Assembly: GCA_019914995.1 (NCBI GenBank)
Contig: CM034139.1
Location: 5,496,461-5,560,460 of the forward strand
DNA length: 64,000 nucleotides
Origin: Acanthochlamys bracteata
Lineage: Eukaryota; Streptophyta; Magnoliopsida; Pandanales; Velloziaceae
Reading direction: 5' to 3'
A model generated the notes under the pieces. It searched no databases. It was not told where the DNA came from and was given only the letters and a program-made list of their open reading frames with translations. Below, piece after piece: positions 27,301 through 39,482 of the stretch. Both the position numbers and the translations under genes were made by a program. Every line of letters starts with the position of its first letter. The stretch's first letter is position 1.

Positions 27301-28484
27301 TCGTCACGCGAATGCCGTGAACCTTCTCATCGGTTTCTTTTCAGGGGGTGTTTAATGTTTATGAAGTATAGAAAGCAAATTCTATAAAAATAAATTTTAA
27401 AATAGTAATTAATATATGAAGTGAAATTTAAAATAATATAAAAATAAAGTTTGATTTAGAAATAAAAATGAAAATTTTAAATAATTCAAAATTTAAAATA
27501 AATGAAATTCGGTGATCATCATGAAACAAACTCTTAAAGTGTATTTTAATTTATTGAAATAAAATTTTATAAATTTTAATTTTGAATTTAGTAAAAATAT
27601 AAAAAAATGACTAATAAGTTTGAAATAGACTAAAATATACAAATTAATTCAAACACAAAATCTGAAAAACATATTATATAATTATAATAAACTCTAAATT
27701 ATTTTTATAAACTCAACTCAGTTTAGATGGAATAGAAAAGTTTGTTAAGATTTATTTTGTCAAAATTGATGTAGAAGTAATTTTAAAATAAATTATTTAG
27801 AAATAATTTTTTAAAAAAAATTAGATTGAAGGGGCCCGGATTTTCTTGGGTCTTTGAACACCTTTGGATGCCACATTGGAGCTCACATCTTAATCTTTTA
27901 TCATTAATCTTATCTTAACAAAAGCGTTTAAAGAGCCCACAACAAAAAAAAAGTGAAAAGCTTTTTTATCTTTTTTCACTTAAACTTTTTTTCCCAAAAG
28001 AACATCAACACTCCTCTTATTTTAAAAACAGAAAAAACGTATATATATATGAATAGCAATATCCTATCTTAGGAGCATCTCTTCTCATCTAAAGTTCCAA
28101 TTTTATTTTTCACTGTTAGATATGATGAACTATTAGTCAAAAATATATTGATAAAATTTTAATTTAATCAAAATACACCTAACTCTTATCAGATAATATA
28201 AATAATAATATTTGATAAAAATAACTTTTCTATTTTTAATTATTTTGATCAAAAAATTTGACAAAAATCGATTCATTATTTGATTGAACTAACTTTTTAT
28301 TATCATGCTTCTAACTAATAGTTTTTTATATCCGACGATCGAGATTGTATTTGAAAATTTTTATACATCTTTTAAGAAGAGGGGTGCCACTAAAAGTGGT
28401 ATACCATTTTTTTAAAATAATTTTTATTTTATTATTTCTATCATATTCGTATTCTAAAAAAGTTTAGATATTAATTGTTATATA

Positions 28485-28987
28485 ATTAGGGATTACAATA
28501 AGTGAACTTATTCGTGAATGTAATTTGAAATCTGACTCTTTTAGTAGAGTTTGAGTTTGATCTTAATTAGATTTGGATCAATTTCAAATAAAATCAAAAT
28601 TGATCCGATAAATTAAATAAATTGGTACTAATTTCAAATAGATTCAAAATGGATATATTTAATATATATCATATTTATGTATATATATGTTACTAATAAT
28701 TATAAAATATTTACAATAATTATAACGAATTTGAATTTATATTTAGTTAGCTTATTTATTAATTAATTATTAATTTAACATATATATTTTATGAAAATTA
28801 ATATTATTTTTTATATATAATATCTAATAATTTTAACTATTAAATAAATTAATTTCAATTCAATTATTAATGAGTTAAATTAAAATATATAAATTTGGTT
28901 TACATAAATACTTAATGAAATTAAAATTGAGCGATTTGAATTCAATATTATATGAATTCGATTCGAATTTGACAATTAATCCTTAAT
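28485..28987. mobile_element. Possible MITE (about 500 bp)
   Basis: The left end ATTAGGGATTACAA and the complement of the right end ATTAAGGATTAATTG share about 11 of 12 terminal bases. The interior is non-coding and very AT-rich. No convincing target-site duplication was found. Confidence 0.3.
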
Positions 28988-29170
28988 GCCACCCATACGT
29001 GTATTGGATATTTCATGTTATGTCGATTTTTTAAAGATTTCCATACCCATTTGTCTCCATTCCTAAACAAAATTTAATGAAACATAATCTTTACATAATA
29101 TTTTATAATATTGTATAATAATTTTATTAATTTTTAAAAAATAAACTACTATTTAAAAAGTAAATTTTGA

Positions 29171-29399
29171 AAGAGCGTGTTTATCAACACTCCAAACTTC
29201 AATTTTTTTAAACTCATTAAAATAATTTTTTATCAATAATTTTTTTTAAAATTCAACTTTAAAACTTATTATAAATATATAATTAATAAAAAATTTTAAT
29301 TTTTATTAAATATTTTAATTTTAATTTTTAAAATTTACTTCTTAAAAATTCTACTTCATCCAAAAATTTCACTTCACTCCACAAAATAAACACGCACTA
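29171..29399. mobile_element. MITE-like element, GCGTGTTTAT termini
   Basis: Left AGAGCGTGTTTAT and right (reverse complement) AGTGCGTGTTTAT match at 12 of 13 positions, and further in ACTCCAAA and AGTGAAG-type blocks are also related. At about 230 bp it shares the CGTGTTT core with the element at 13793-14076, so the two may be one family. Confidence 0.45.
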
Positions 29400-31271
29400 A
29401 ATATAACTTGTTGGTTTCCTTAAGAAGAGGAACATTGTCTTACTAATGTTAGTTGAGTGGTTAGTCTAATTAATTTACCATTACACATTTAATAAACAAA
29501 CAATAGCCTTCTTTGTTTCTAATGCTGGTATTATCATTATTATTATTTCAATATTTTCAAACATTTGTATAAATAATTAAGGGCATGTAAGGTTCTTATA
29601 TTAGATTAATTTTTTATAACACTATTATATTCAAACTAATTTCTTTAATAAGTATTTCATATCATACTTTAAGAACATATTTTAATTAACATAATTACTT
29701 TAAATATTTAAGTTTATTTCGAATTCAATTATAATATATTTTTAATAAATTCGATTTTATTAAAAGATAATAAAAGATAAAACGGAGTGGTGTACAAGGA
29801 AGCTCTTTCCTTCGAATCAAAAGATAGTAAATAAATTATTATAAAAAAAATATTAGAGAGTATATTAATGAGAGCGGTGGAAAAATTGAAGGAGATTGTC
29901 GGGTAAAGTTGGTGCTAATGTGATTGTTTTTTCTACAGACCGCAATTAATTAAGAGGGTTTGAATTAATTAAAACAAATTAATAAAGAAAAAGGAAGCAA
30001 ACCGTCAATGAAAAATCTCCGGGGATCCTCTTCGAAAATTGAAAAAGCTTCTCCTCCGCCTGCTTTTTGCTTTATTACACTAGTTGTTGCCCTCTGCGAT
30101 CATCAGAATTTTACTTTATAAAAAATTAATAACATATTTATGATTTAAAAATAAATTTATAAAAATATTATAAAACATTAAAAAATATAAATAAAAATAC
30201 TATAATGCATAATATAAAATATATATTAATAAACAACTGTTATGTTGATCAAGAATAAATTAAAAAATAAATTCAGACGATAGCGAAGAGTTTAAAAAAA
30301 TTAAAATTTTTACTGAATTTGATCTATAATTGAAGGGAACATAAAAAAATTCGTATAATCAACAATGGTCAAATAGAATAAATTTAATTTATTGTTGGTA
30401 TTATTGTAGAATTGGACTTATTAATAACAGGAAGTAGATAAATAATTCTTAACATTTAGCAGAGATTCCTGATCTGATCTGCTCTTTTAATTAAATCATG
30501 CTGTTAATGCACTGCATAATCTCGCAGGAGTGAACATGGATGGAAGGAAGAAAACGTGATATATCAAACACGTGATATAGGCCCTGTTTGATTGGCTAAA
30601 ACTTTTGTGCTATTGAAATAAAACTGTTTTAGAGTGCTCTAAGCGGCCGTAAAACTTTTACTATAAAAGCAGCTTTGTGCTGAAAAGTATTTGGATAAAT
30701 TTTTACTGTATCGTGCTTTTGAATGCTGAAAGCTGAATGAAGTGTTTGATTAAGTTTAAACTTATTTCTATATAAAATATATAATGACTGAAATGCCCCT
30801 AAATATATGGTAATTGATATATTATAAAATTTTTAATTATTTTTTATATATTATTTATTTTTTTAAAATTTAATAATTTTATTATGTAAAAATTATATAA
30901 ATAATTACTTATATCAATATTTATAAATTTATTAACAAATTATATTATTCATATTAATCAATAATTAAATTGAATAATATTAGTTACATAATAATTATTA
31001 TAATATTAAATTTGAAAAATATATTTAAATAATTATTAAAAAAATTTTATATTATTTTGTAAATTTAGTATTATTATGATAAATTAGTAAATAATTTTGA
31101 TATATATTTAATCTGTATAAATTATATATTTATTTTTATAGTATAAAAATATTAAATAAATATTGAACAACTAATAAAGTCAATTGTTACAAATCTTAAT
31201 ATAAATATTATACGGTCATACATATTGTAACAAATAAAATACAATCACAAGTTCAAACAAAAACACAACAT

Positions 31272-32574
31272 TCATAAATGACTATATATTTCACTTGCAA
31301 TTGCATCACGACATGCATCCCATCTATCATTACGATCGGATTCATCCTCGGGTGAAACATTTGATGTACTAGAAGATGCTTCAAATGCTGACGGTAGATA
31401 AGTTTCACGCTCAGCATCTGTAAATGCTTCATCTGCTCATTTAATCCTGATATAGTTATGTATCGCCATTGTCGCAATAATAATATTACGTTGTACCTCT
31501 ATTGAGTATCGCGGCATATCTCTTAAAATTGCAAAGCGCGCCTTCCATACGCCAAATGTACGTTCAATTATAGTTCTGCATGAAGAATGTAGAAAGTTGA
31601 ACTTTTCTTTTCTTCCTCTATGTGCCCGCATTTGTGGTGTATTGGCACGACGAAAGTCCTCTAAATGATATCTTACGTCCCGGCATTTATAAGGACCCAT
31701 ATATCTATATGTATGTTTATATCCTGCATCCACTAAATAATATTTATCTCCGTGAGGATGAGGAAATCTCAATTCAGGCCTGCTTAATCCTTCGTTTAGT
31801 ATGCGTGAATCGTGAGCTAACCCTTCCCATCCGGCCCATGCAAATGTAAAACACATATTAAAATCACATACCGCCAATATATTTTGAGTAGCATACTCTT
31901 TACGTCCAATATAAAGTGTTACATCTTCTGGCCGTATAGTTGTTTTGATATGTGTCTCATCGATAGCTCCAATACAATCCTGTATTCAAATTTTAATATT
32001 AAAATAAACAATACAACTTATCTATTATAACAATCTAAGTGCCGAAATTCGATTTGATCACTTAATTTAAATCATGGAAGATAACGTGCGTTCTGTGGTT
32101 TATGAAATGCTTCTCCCTCGTTATATCTATCATGAGGCTTTATAATATTTGCAGCCAATCTCCGGACAGACTGAAGCACTCTATGAAAATATCGATGAAT
32201 CGTCTCACCCGAATGACTAAAAATTTCCTAATTTACTCTATTTCCTAGACCATGTGCACACGTTTCGAGAAAGATAGCAACTTCTTCATAAACAGACATT
32301 CCATGTGTTGCATCTAAGTTGTACAACCTTGTCAACTCATCACATAGTTGTAAAAAACAGGTATCTTCAATCGAAAATTTTGATAGCAACGAACTTCGTT
32401 TCCTTACAGTATCTCATTTATGAAAACGTTACCAGTGCGTATAGATGTACGACACGGATGTTTACATAAATGTCGATTGTAGTACTGAATTGCTGCATAA
32501 TTTGCTTGTTCACATAAGTCTGTCAATTCTTCTTCACTATCATTTTCCTCACTATCACTAGCCCACGGATCCAT
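31272..32574 (-). pseudogene. Harbinger DDE transposase (HARBI1-like nuclease), inactivated
   Basis: Reading minus from ATG 32574 (MDPWASDSEEN), the protein shows the Harbinger DDE_Tnp_4 pattern: HSGETIHRYFHRVLQSVRRLA, GAIDETH (first catalytic Asp, about 31955), AWAGWEGLAHDSRIL, YLVDAGYKH (second Asp) and IIERTFGVWKARFAILRDMP (catalytic Glu). The frame is broken by stops at 32404-32406 (TAA), 32228-32230 (TAG), 32072-32074 (TGA) and 31437-31439 (TGA), and by a frameshift near 32400. An intron of roughly 80 bp appears to end just before 31983. After the last premature stop the frame continues ADEAFTDAERETYLPS to its natural end at 31272. All three catalytic residues survive. Such nucleases cut and paste the element but need the Myb-like partner. 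Confidence 0.9.
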
Positions 32575-33071
32575 TTAACTGCAAATATAAAAATTAATTT
32601 TAAATGATAATATTAACTAAAAACATACGTATAAATCACAATTCTCAAAAATAATAATATTATAATAGATATCAAAATTTATTTTAATAATATAATTTTG
32701 ATCATATTATATACTACCACCATGATACAATATACTAACATCATACTATCAAAAATAATATTTTAAACGTTCAACTAAATCACAGTAATAACATAACAAC
32801 ATCATATACCTACCACAAAATTATTCCAAAAATATTTATAATATTATTATTTAACAAACATCATATTAACACGATAATAATATTTCAATAATGTTCACAA
32901 TAATACTACGTAATAACTATAACAACATACAATAACTACCACCAACATCATACAATAATATCATTTTACAACCATAACAACATTCCAATAATGTTACAAC
33001 ATACTAACTTTATAATACTAATAGCACACTAATATTCTACAATGTTCAAATTACAACATACAATAACTAGT

Positions 33072-34079
33072 TTAAGATTTTCCCGGTCCAAAGTAGTTAA
33101 AGTGAAAATTCAGCCAACTATAGCGAGCTGCAGCATTAGGATAACTCATAAAGATTTCACGATTTTCTTTCTTAGTCAAAACACATGCTGCATAATGGGC
33201 TAGGAGGCTACCGGCTTCTATCTCCGGAATAGTGTCCAATATCGCCAAACATTGACGGATGGTTGGTACCGATAACGTCATTACATGTCTTTGGCGTATT
33301 ATCTCTGTCATGTCAAAGATATGCTCCTTTCCAGATGATCCGAAACTCTTTCGCTTCCTACCACTACTTCCTGATCTTAAAGGATTTTGAGATATAGAAA
33401 AAGACTGTAAAAAGAGATCATTATCAGTTATTATAGGAGAGGAAACATAAAATGCAGGTTGAGGTTCTTTATTGGCTCGAACGTCGTCGCTATCTCCGCT
33501 GCCTTCCAAATCCGATGGATTTGAAGGTGCAGTCTCCTGTTGAACTTGTGATGGTGCCCAAATTCGGGAACCATTGGCAACAAGATCATCAAATAACACC
33601 GGGTACCGTTCGCAGTATATAGATAAATCTTTTCCCTTAAATTTTTTAAATTTAGCGTATGCCTAAAGAAAAAAACATTCATTAATTAAAAAAATTAGTT
33701 TAATAATAATAACATATTTTTTACGATTAGATAAAAATATCTTAATCTTTTCTTCCCATCACTCTTCATCTGCAGCGATTATATTGCGAGTATAATCCCA
33801 TCCCAAACCAGACTCTTCACGAACCAACGATTTATAATTATTGTAATCACTCTTCATACCATATCAATGATTTTTTAATTGTTTCCGCTGAACCTCCTGG
33901 CCATAAAATTCTTCAAATGATTTTTTGATATTTGCCCAACCTTGCACATTAAAATAGGTTCCTGGCCTATTCCCCTTAGATATCTCTTGTTCACAATATT
34001 TAAGAAACTTAAAGTAGATAGCATCTGTCCACCTAATCGAATTCACCCTTCTTGCTCGACATGATTTTGAGGATTCCAT
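33072..34079 (-). pseudogene. Harbinger Myb/SANT-like DNA-binding protein, inactivated
   Basis: The first block starts at ATG 34079 with a Myb/SANT-like domain (RWTDAIYFKFLKYCEQEIS then GWANIKKSFEEFYGQ), as in L10-interacting MYB-type plant proteins and the second gene of PIF/Harbinger elements. It is broken at 33864-33866 (TGA) and 33759-33761 (TGA). A second exon begins at 33662 and runs openly through KFKKFKGKDLSIYCERYP, a nuclear-type basic patch GRKRKSFG and a helical C terminus to 33072. The intron donor near 33750 also looks damaged. The protein normally binds the element ends and brings the nuclease into the nucleus. Confidence 0.85.
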
Positions 34080-37000
34080 CTAAACATATGAAAATAAATC
34101 CCTCAAACATCATCATAGGGCAGCAAGAAAGCATCTCATTTGAGCATTGTATAAAGCAAACATCCCTCAAACATCATCATAGGACAGCAAGGAAGCATCT
34201 CATTTGAGCATTGTATAAGGCAAACATCCCTCAAACATCATCATAGGGCAGTAAGGAAGCATAGACAACACAAACACACTAACTCAAATAACAGGCCAGC
34301 AAGGATATCATGTAAGGCAAATATACCTCAAAAATATATATGGTAGCAAGGATAGCCAACAATCCCTCAAAATTATCATATAGCTCAGTAAGGACAAGCA
34401 TACAAAAATATATCTCAAAATTCATTAATTACCAATAAAAATAACTAATAAATCCTAAAAAATCATCATAGGGTAGCAAGGAAGTATATAGGCAGCACCA
34501 CTAGGCCAAAATCCCTCAAAAAATATCATATGGCAGCAAGAATAGCATAGATAACACTACCACAAACCCTCAAAATTCATCATAAGACAGTAAGGAAGCA
34601 TATAGGCAGCACCACCAGGCAAAAATTCCTCAAAAAATATTATATGACAGCAAAGATAGCATAGGTAACACTACCACAAACCCTCAGCAAAGAAGCATAT
34701 AGGCAGCACCAATAGACAAAATCCCTCAAAAAATATCATATGGCAGCAATGATAGCATAGCCAACACTATCACAAATCCTCAAAATTCATCATAGGGCAG
34801 TAAGACTGAGCATGGGCAGCACCACCACAACAACTCAAAAAACAGGCCAGTAAGAATAGCATGACATTATAGGGCAAAGAACCCTCAAAATTCATCATAG
34901 GGCAAAGAAGACTGAGCCCGGGCAAAAGACTACCACAACAACTCAAAAACAGGCAAAAGGGATAGCATGACATTATAGGACAAAAAACCCTCAAACTTCA
35001 TCATAGGGCAGCAAGACTGAGCCTGGGCAGCACCACCACAACAACTCAAAAAATAGGCCAGCAAGGATAGCATCCCAGTTGATAGTTGTATAAGACAAAA
35101 ATCCCTTCAAAAGTAAATGTAGCATCCATTCCACTATCATGATATTATTAACTATCAAGTTAGCCAAACATCTCATTCAAAGTAACAATTCCTGCCATGC
35201 CATCCAAAAGGGGCTGCAAAATTATAAGGCAACCAAACATCTCATTTTAGCAATGTATAAGACAACAAACCGTCAGAAATTATCATAGGGGAAGCAAGGT
35301 TAGGCAACAATTCACAAAAATCCAGATAGAGCCAGCACAGGCAAATATACATCAATATTCATTACTTGCCAGAAGGATAGCCAACGATTCTTCAAAATTC
35401 ATCATAGGGCCAGTAAGGGTGTTTATAGACAATATTACTTCAAAAACTAAGCCAAACTAGCAAGGATAGCCAACAAATCTTCAAAATTCATCAATAGGCC
35501 AACAATGACAAATATAGGTAACTTATCTCAAAAAATATTTATTTGCTAGTAAAGATAATCGACAATCTCTCAATAATCATCATAGGACCAGCAAGGGTGT
35601 TTATAGACAACACCACTTCAAAAACTAAGCCAAACCAACAAGGATAGCCAACAAATCCTCAAAAATCATCAACAGGCCAGCAAGGACAAATATAGGCAGC
35701 ATATCTCAAAAAATATTTACTTGCTAGTAAAGATAACCGACAGTCCCTCAAAATTCATCATAGGGCCAGCAAGTGTTTTTATATGCAATACCACTTCAAA
35801 ACTAAGCCAAACCAAAGAAGGATAGCCAACAATCCTCAAACATCATCAACATGCCAAAGAACAACAAACATATGCAAATATACCTCAAAAAATCATTAAT
35901 TACAAGAAGAATAACTAACAATCCTCAAAATTAATCGTTGGGCGCTTAGGTAACTATATAGACAAAGAACCATACATATTTGGTTAAGATTAAGTGTAGC
36001 ATCTATTTTATTATCATGTTATCAATAACCATCAAGCTAGCCAAACATCTCATTCAAAGTAAAGATCCCTACCATGCCGTTCAAAAGGGGCTGCAAGGTA
36101 ATAAGGTAACCAAACATCTCATTTGGGTATTTTATAAAACAACAAACCCTCAGAAATCATCATAGGGGCTGTAAGATTAGGCAACAATCCCTCAAAAATT
36201 CAGATAATGCAGCTATACCTCATTATTCATTACTTGCCAACAAAGGATAGCCAACAAATCCTACAAAATCATCAATAGGCCAGCAAGGACAAATATAGGC
36301 AACATATCTCAAAAAATATTTATTTGCTAGTAAAGATAACCGACAATCCCTCAATAATCATCATAGAGCCAGCAATGGTGTTTATAGACAACACCACTTC
36401 AAAAACTAAGCCAAACCAGCAAGGATAGCCAACAAATTTTCAAAAATCATCAACAGGTCAGCAAGGACAAATATAGGCAACATATCTCAAAAAATATTTG
36501 TTTGCTAGTAAAAATAACCGACAATCCCTCAAAATTCATCAAAGGGCCAGTTAGGGTAAGTATATGCAGCATATTTCAAAAAATATTTATTTGCTAGTAA
36601 AGATAACCGACAAAAGGGGCAAAATTTATCATAGGGCAACAAAGTGTTTTTATATAATAATACCACTTCAAAAACTAAGCCAAACCAGTAAGGATAGCCA
36701 ACAATCTCTCAAACATCATCAACAGGCCAGCAAGAACAAGCATAGGCAAATATACCTAAAAAATCATTAATTGCCAGTAAGAATAACTAACAGTCCCTCA
36801 AAATTCATTATTGGGCCAGTTAGGATAAGTATAGGCAGCAACCATACATATTTGGTTAAGATTAAGTGTAGCATCTATTTTATTATCATGTTATCAATAA
36901 CCATCAAGCTAGCCAAACATCTCATTCAAAGTAACGATCCCTGTCATGCCGTCCAAAAGGAGCCGCAAGGCTGAGCATAGGCAACAAAGCATCTCATTTT

Positions 37001-37523
37001 AGTACTGTTCAAAAGCAGTACACAAAAATAGAAATGGGTGTGCAGAACTAATGAAATGAATTTAACCGTAATGGAGGGAAGCTCAAATGAATTTTATATG
37101 AAATATTGCATATACAATAATACTTTTGCACAGAGTAGTCTAAACATGTCAAGTAGAAAACATATGAATTAAAAACACAATAAGAATTAAATCAATAATA
37201 CTTTTAGCTTCACTGTTAAACCGAAGGAAGAACAACAACACCTATAAGCACTCACCATATGCAAAAACTATATGAACTGCATGGACAAGCACTCATCATC
37301 TGCAAGCACACCTTAAGAAAAAAATAACAAGCACTGCAAATCATTATGAAAAACAACTCACCATCGGCAGTGTAAATCGAGAACAAAAAAGCAAGCATAC
37401 ATGTCGAAATAAATAGAGGACAAACACACATACCATACATACTCAAAAAACACTATACCGTTAATTGTTAAAAAAAAAAAGAGAAAACAAACTAAAAAAA
37501 ATAATTGCGGCTAAAAATCTTAC
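34080..37523 (-). other. Inferred leader intron of the Myb-like gene, containing the repeat array
   Basis: On minus, a donor GATCTG then GTAAGA at 37523 and an acceptor CATATGTTTAG immediately before ATG 34079 would define a 3.4-kb intron in the 5' leader. The upstream part (37524-37860) is GA/CT-rich and leader-like on minus, including AAACCCTAG. This is inferred from splice signals only. Confidence 0.45.
34095..36990. repeat. Degenerate tandem-repeat array with about 874-bp higher-order period
   Basis: The array repeats a degenerate unit of roughly 45-70 bp with core CTCAAAATTCATCATAGGGC followed by CAGCAAGGATAGC and a variable linker. At least 30 cores are visible. Above this, a longer block starting TGTAGCATC(T/C)AT and continuing to GCCAAACATCTCATT recurs at 35119, 35995 and 36867, a spacing of 876 and 872 bases. 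This shows amplification at two scales. The two right-hand copies are nearly identical, so the last expansion was recent relative to the basic unit. Minus-strand reading frames through it are short and Cys-rich and do not look like genes. Confidence 0.85.
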
Positions 37524-38076
37524 CAGATCGAAGGAAGAACGGCAGCGAAAGCTCTAGTAAAGAAAATCCAAAGCAAAAGGAGATCAAGATTGGCCGGACG
37601 AAGAGGTCAATACAAACGAGACCGACAACGGTGTCGAACGAAGAAATGCTTGGCTTTTTAGCGGTATGAGACGAAGAAAATAAGAGTCATCAGTTTGTCT
37701 GCCGGAGACGAAGATATCATCCCCGTCGGACATCAAGAACAATCGGAAAAGCTAGGGTTTGAAGAAGAAAGAAGCGGCGCAGACGGAGGAAACGATCGAA
37801 GAAGAAATGAGAAAATTAGGGTAAATGAGATGCGGTAAAATAATTTATATAACCTGGTACTTTTATAAACTTATAATGGACATTATCATCTTTTCGCAAG
37901 GGTTTGAGAAAAGCTGCCGCAGTGCTTTTCTTTGAAAGCATCTCTGTGATGCTTTTTCAAAAGTTGCTGTAAAAGCACCTTGAAGCAGCTTAAAACTGCA
38001 ATATCCAAACGCTCTAAATCTTGTTTTGTGTTTTTTTGGGGCTTAAAGTTCGAAAAAAGCATATCCAAATAGGGCC

Positions 38077-39482
38077 ATAGCTTGCTTATACCCAACGCAG
38101 ATTTAGGAACCCTTTAGCACTCAATTTTATTTTAAATAAATTATGGCAAATATTTGACTTTTTTGTAATTAAAAAATATAAATAAATTTGTTTTTAAGAG
38201 AATTTCTTAATTTACACCCTTTGAAACTGTCCTTACTAATACTTCACTTCGGAGTCGGTTCATGGCTCAAGGAATAGCTGGACGAAATGAGTGCGCGCTG
38301 CTTTCCAGCCCAGCCCATCCAACAAGGCCGAAACTAGCAGCGTAAGTAGAAAACAGTATGGAAGTGTTAAATGACAAAAAATGTATATAATGGGAAAAAT
38401 TTTGTTCTGAGCTTGTCTTTTTTTAATAATTTTTTATAAATTTTTCTAAAATATTTTACGAACTTTTTTCAAATATTTAAAAAATATAAAAAAATTTTAC
38501 TCGTATAATTTATTGTTATTTATTATTATTTTTTTATTCTCAAAATTTCAAAAATATTGTGTTTTAAGAAAACTTATTTTTAAAAAGCAAAAACTCAAAA
38601 GAGTATTTTTAAGTTGCCCCTATAAGCAAAGTAGCTAAACAACAGCAATGAAGTCTGTGACAGCTCCGTTTCTTCTTTCATATGTTTCTTCACTCATGAA
38701 CTAAACCACAATCAAATTTCTCAACTCAAATATTAACCAGACAACGTAAACCCAGAAGAAGCAAAAGAACTTCTAATCTCAAGTCATGGTGAACCATAAA
38801 TTGAAAAACAACATTAACATTATGCATCTCAGAATGAATTCAAACATGGAAATGCGTACACGTAAATATTTCACGAAGTCCAGCTAAATACTACCAGACA
38901 GGCTCATCTTATCTTTATATGGTTGGTTATTATTAGTTCACCAAATAATTCCCAACACTTACCTCTATTTTACCTGGCCAGAAAGCTACACACCACCTGC
39001 TGCATTTAATATCGGATCACGACTCCAACAAAAATCAAATGCAACCAAACCAAAGTTCTACTACATACAGGGGCGCCGCTACCTTACTGTCTGTTCTTCT
39101 ATATAACAACACAAGTTGATATGTAAACAGGGGAAAGATAATGACGACGAAGCAATTTTTTATTTTCCATTACAGACAAGGGCAGATATAAATATACAAG
39201 TATCTGCACCTTGGTTCATTTGGAGTTGGGGAGCTGCCCAGCTCGCAGCCAAAACAACATAAGAAAAGAAAAAGAACAAATGAATATAGAGAAAGATTTA
39301 ATATGTAGCTCGCACATAATCAACGCTTCCCTCTCTCTACACAAGAACATATCATAATTTTACAGAGGTATCATGCGCTTTAAGAAAAAGCTACCTTCGA
39401 TCCCTGCTGTGATCCTGTCACAGCTAGGGTGGATGGTAGCAACAGATGTTGAAATTCACCAGAATGTATATTTTGTTCTGTC
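38077..39482. other. Spacer and FATB 3' region
   Basis: AT-rich spacer to about 38640; no gene seen. From about 39100 to 39482 the sequence is probably the 3' UTR of FATB, transcribed leftwards. Confidence 0.4.

Larger units (their letters stand above)
27301..30579. other. AT-rich intergenic region with decayed transposon traces
   Basis: About 3.3 kb with no coding frame that I can assign. Inverted-repeat pairs suggest small non-autonomous elements at 28485-28987 and 29171-29399. The remainder is low-complexity AT. A short direct repeat of ATATCAAACACGTGATAT flavour occurs at about 30560-30579, next to the Harbinger element. Confidence 0.5.
30580..38076 (-). mobile_element. PIF/Harbinger DNA transposon, complete but inactivated
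   Basis: The left end GGCCCTGTTTGATTGGC and the reverse complement of the right end GGCCCTATTTGGATATGC form imperfect terminal inverted repeats. The flanking trinucleotide ATA is present on both sides (30577-30579 and 38077-38079), a 3-bp target-site duplication as expected for this superfamily. Inside lie both genes that define PIF/Harbinger elements, in the same orientation: a DDE nuclease (31272-32574) and a Myb/SANT-like DNA-binding protein (33072-34079). Both subterminal regions are rich in AAAGCAGCTTT-like and GCTTTT motifs. At about 7.5 kb it is large for the family, mainly because of a 2.9-kb repeat array. Both genes carry nonsense codons, so it cannot move autonomously. Confidence 0.9.

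Noticed and set aside
27345..27537. Possible extra MITE (GGGTGTTTAATG ... CATGAAACAAACTC)
   Set aside because: The ends match too poorly in this AT-rich DNA, and no target-site duplication was seen.
34770..35176. Cys-rich repeated peptides on minus (LSCCGG..., CPMMNFEG...)
   Set aside because: They are translations of the tandem-repeat array. Each frame is short, bounded by stops and out of step between units; no start context or family match.
34095..36990. CRISPR-like appearance of regularly recurring blocks
   Set aside because: Units are degenerate, linkers are not unique spacers of fixed length, there are no cas genes, and the DNA is a plant nuclear transposon.
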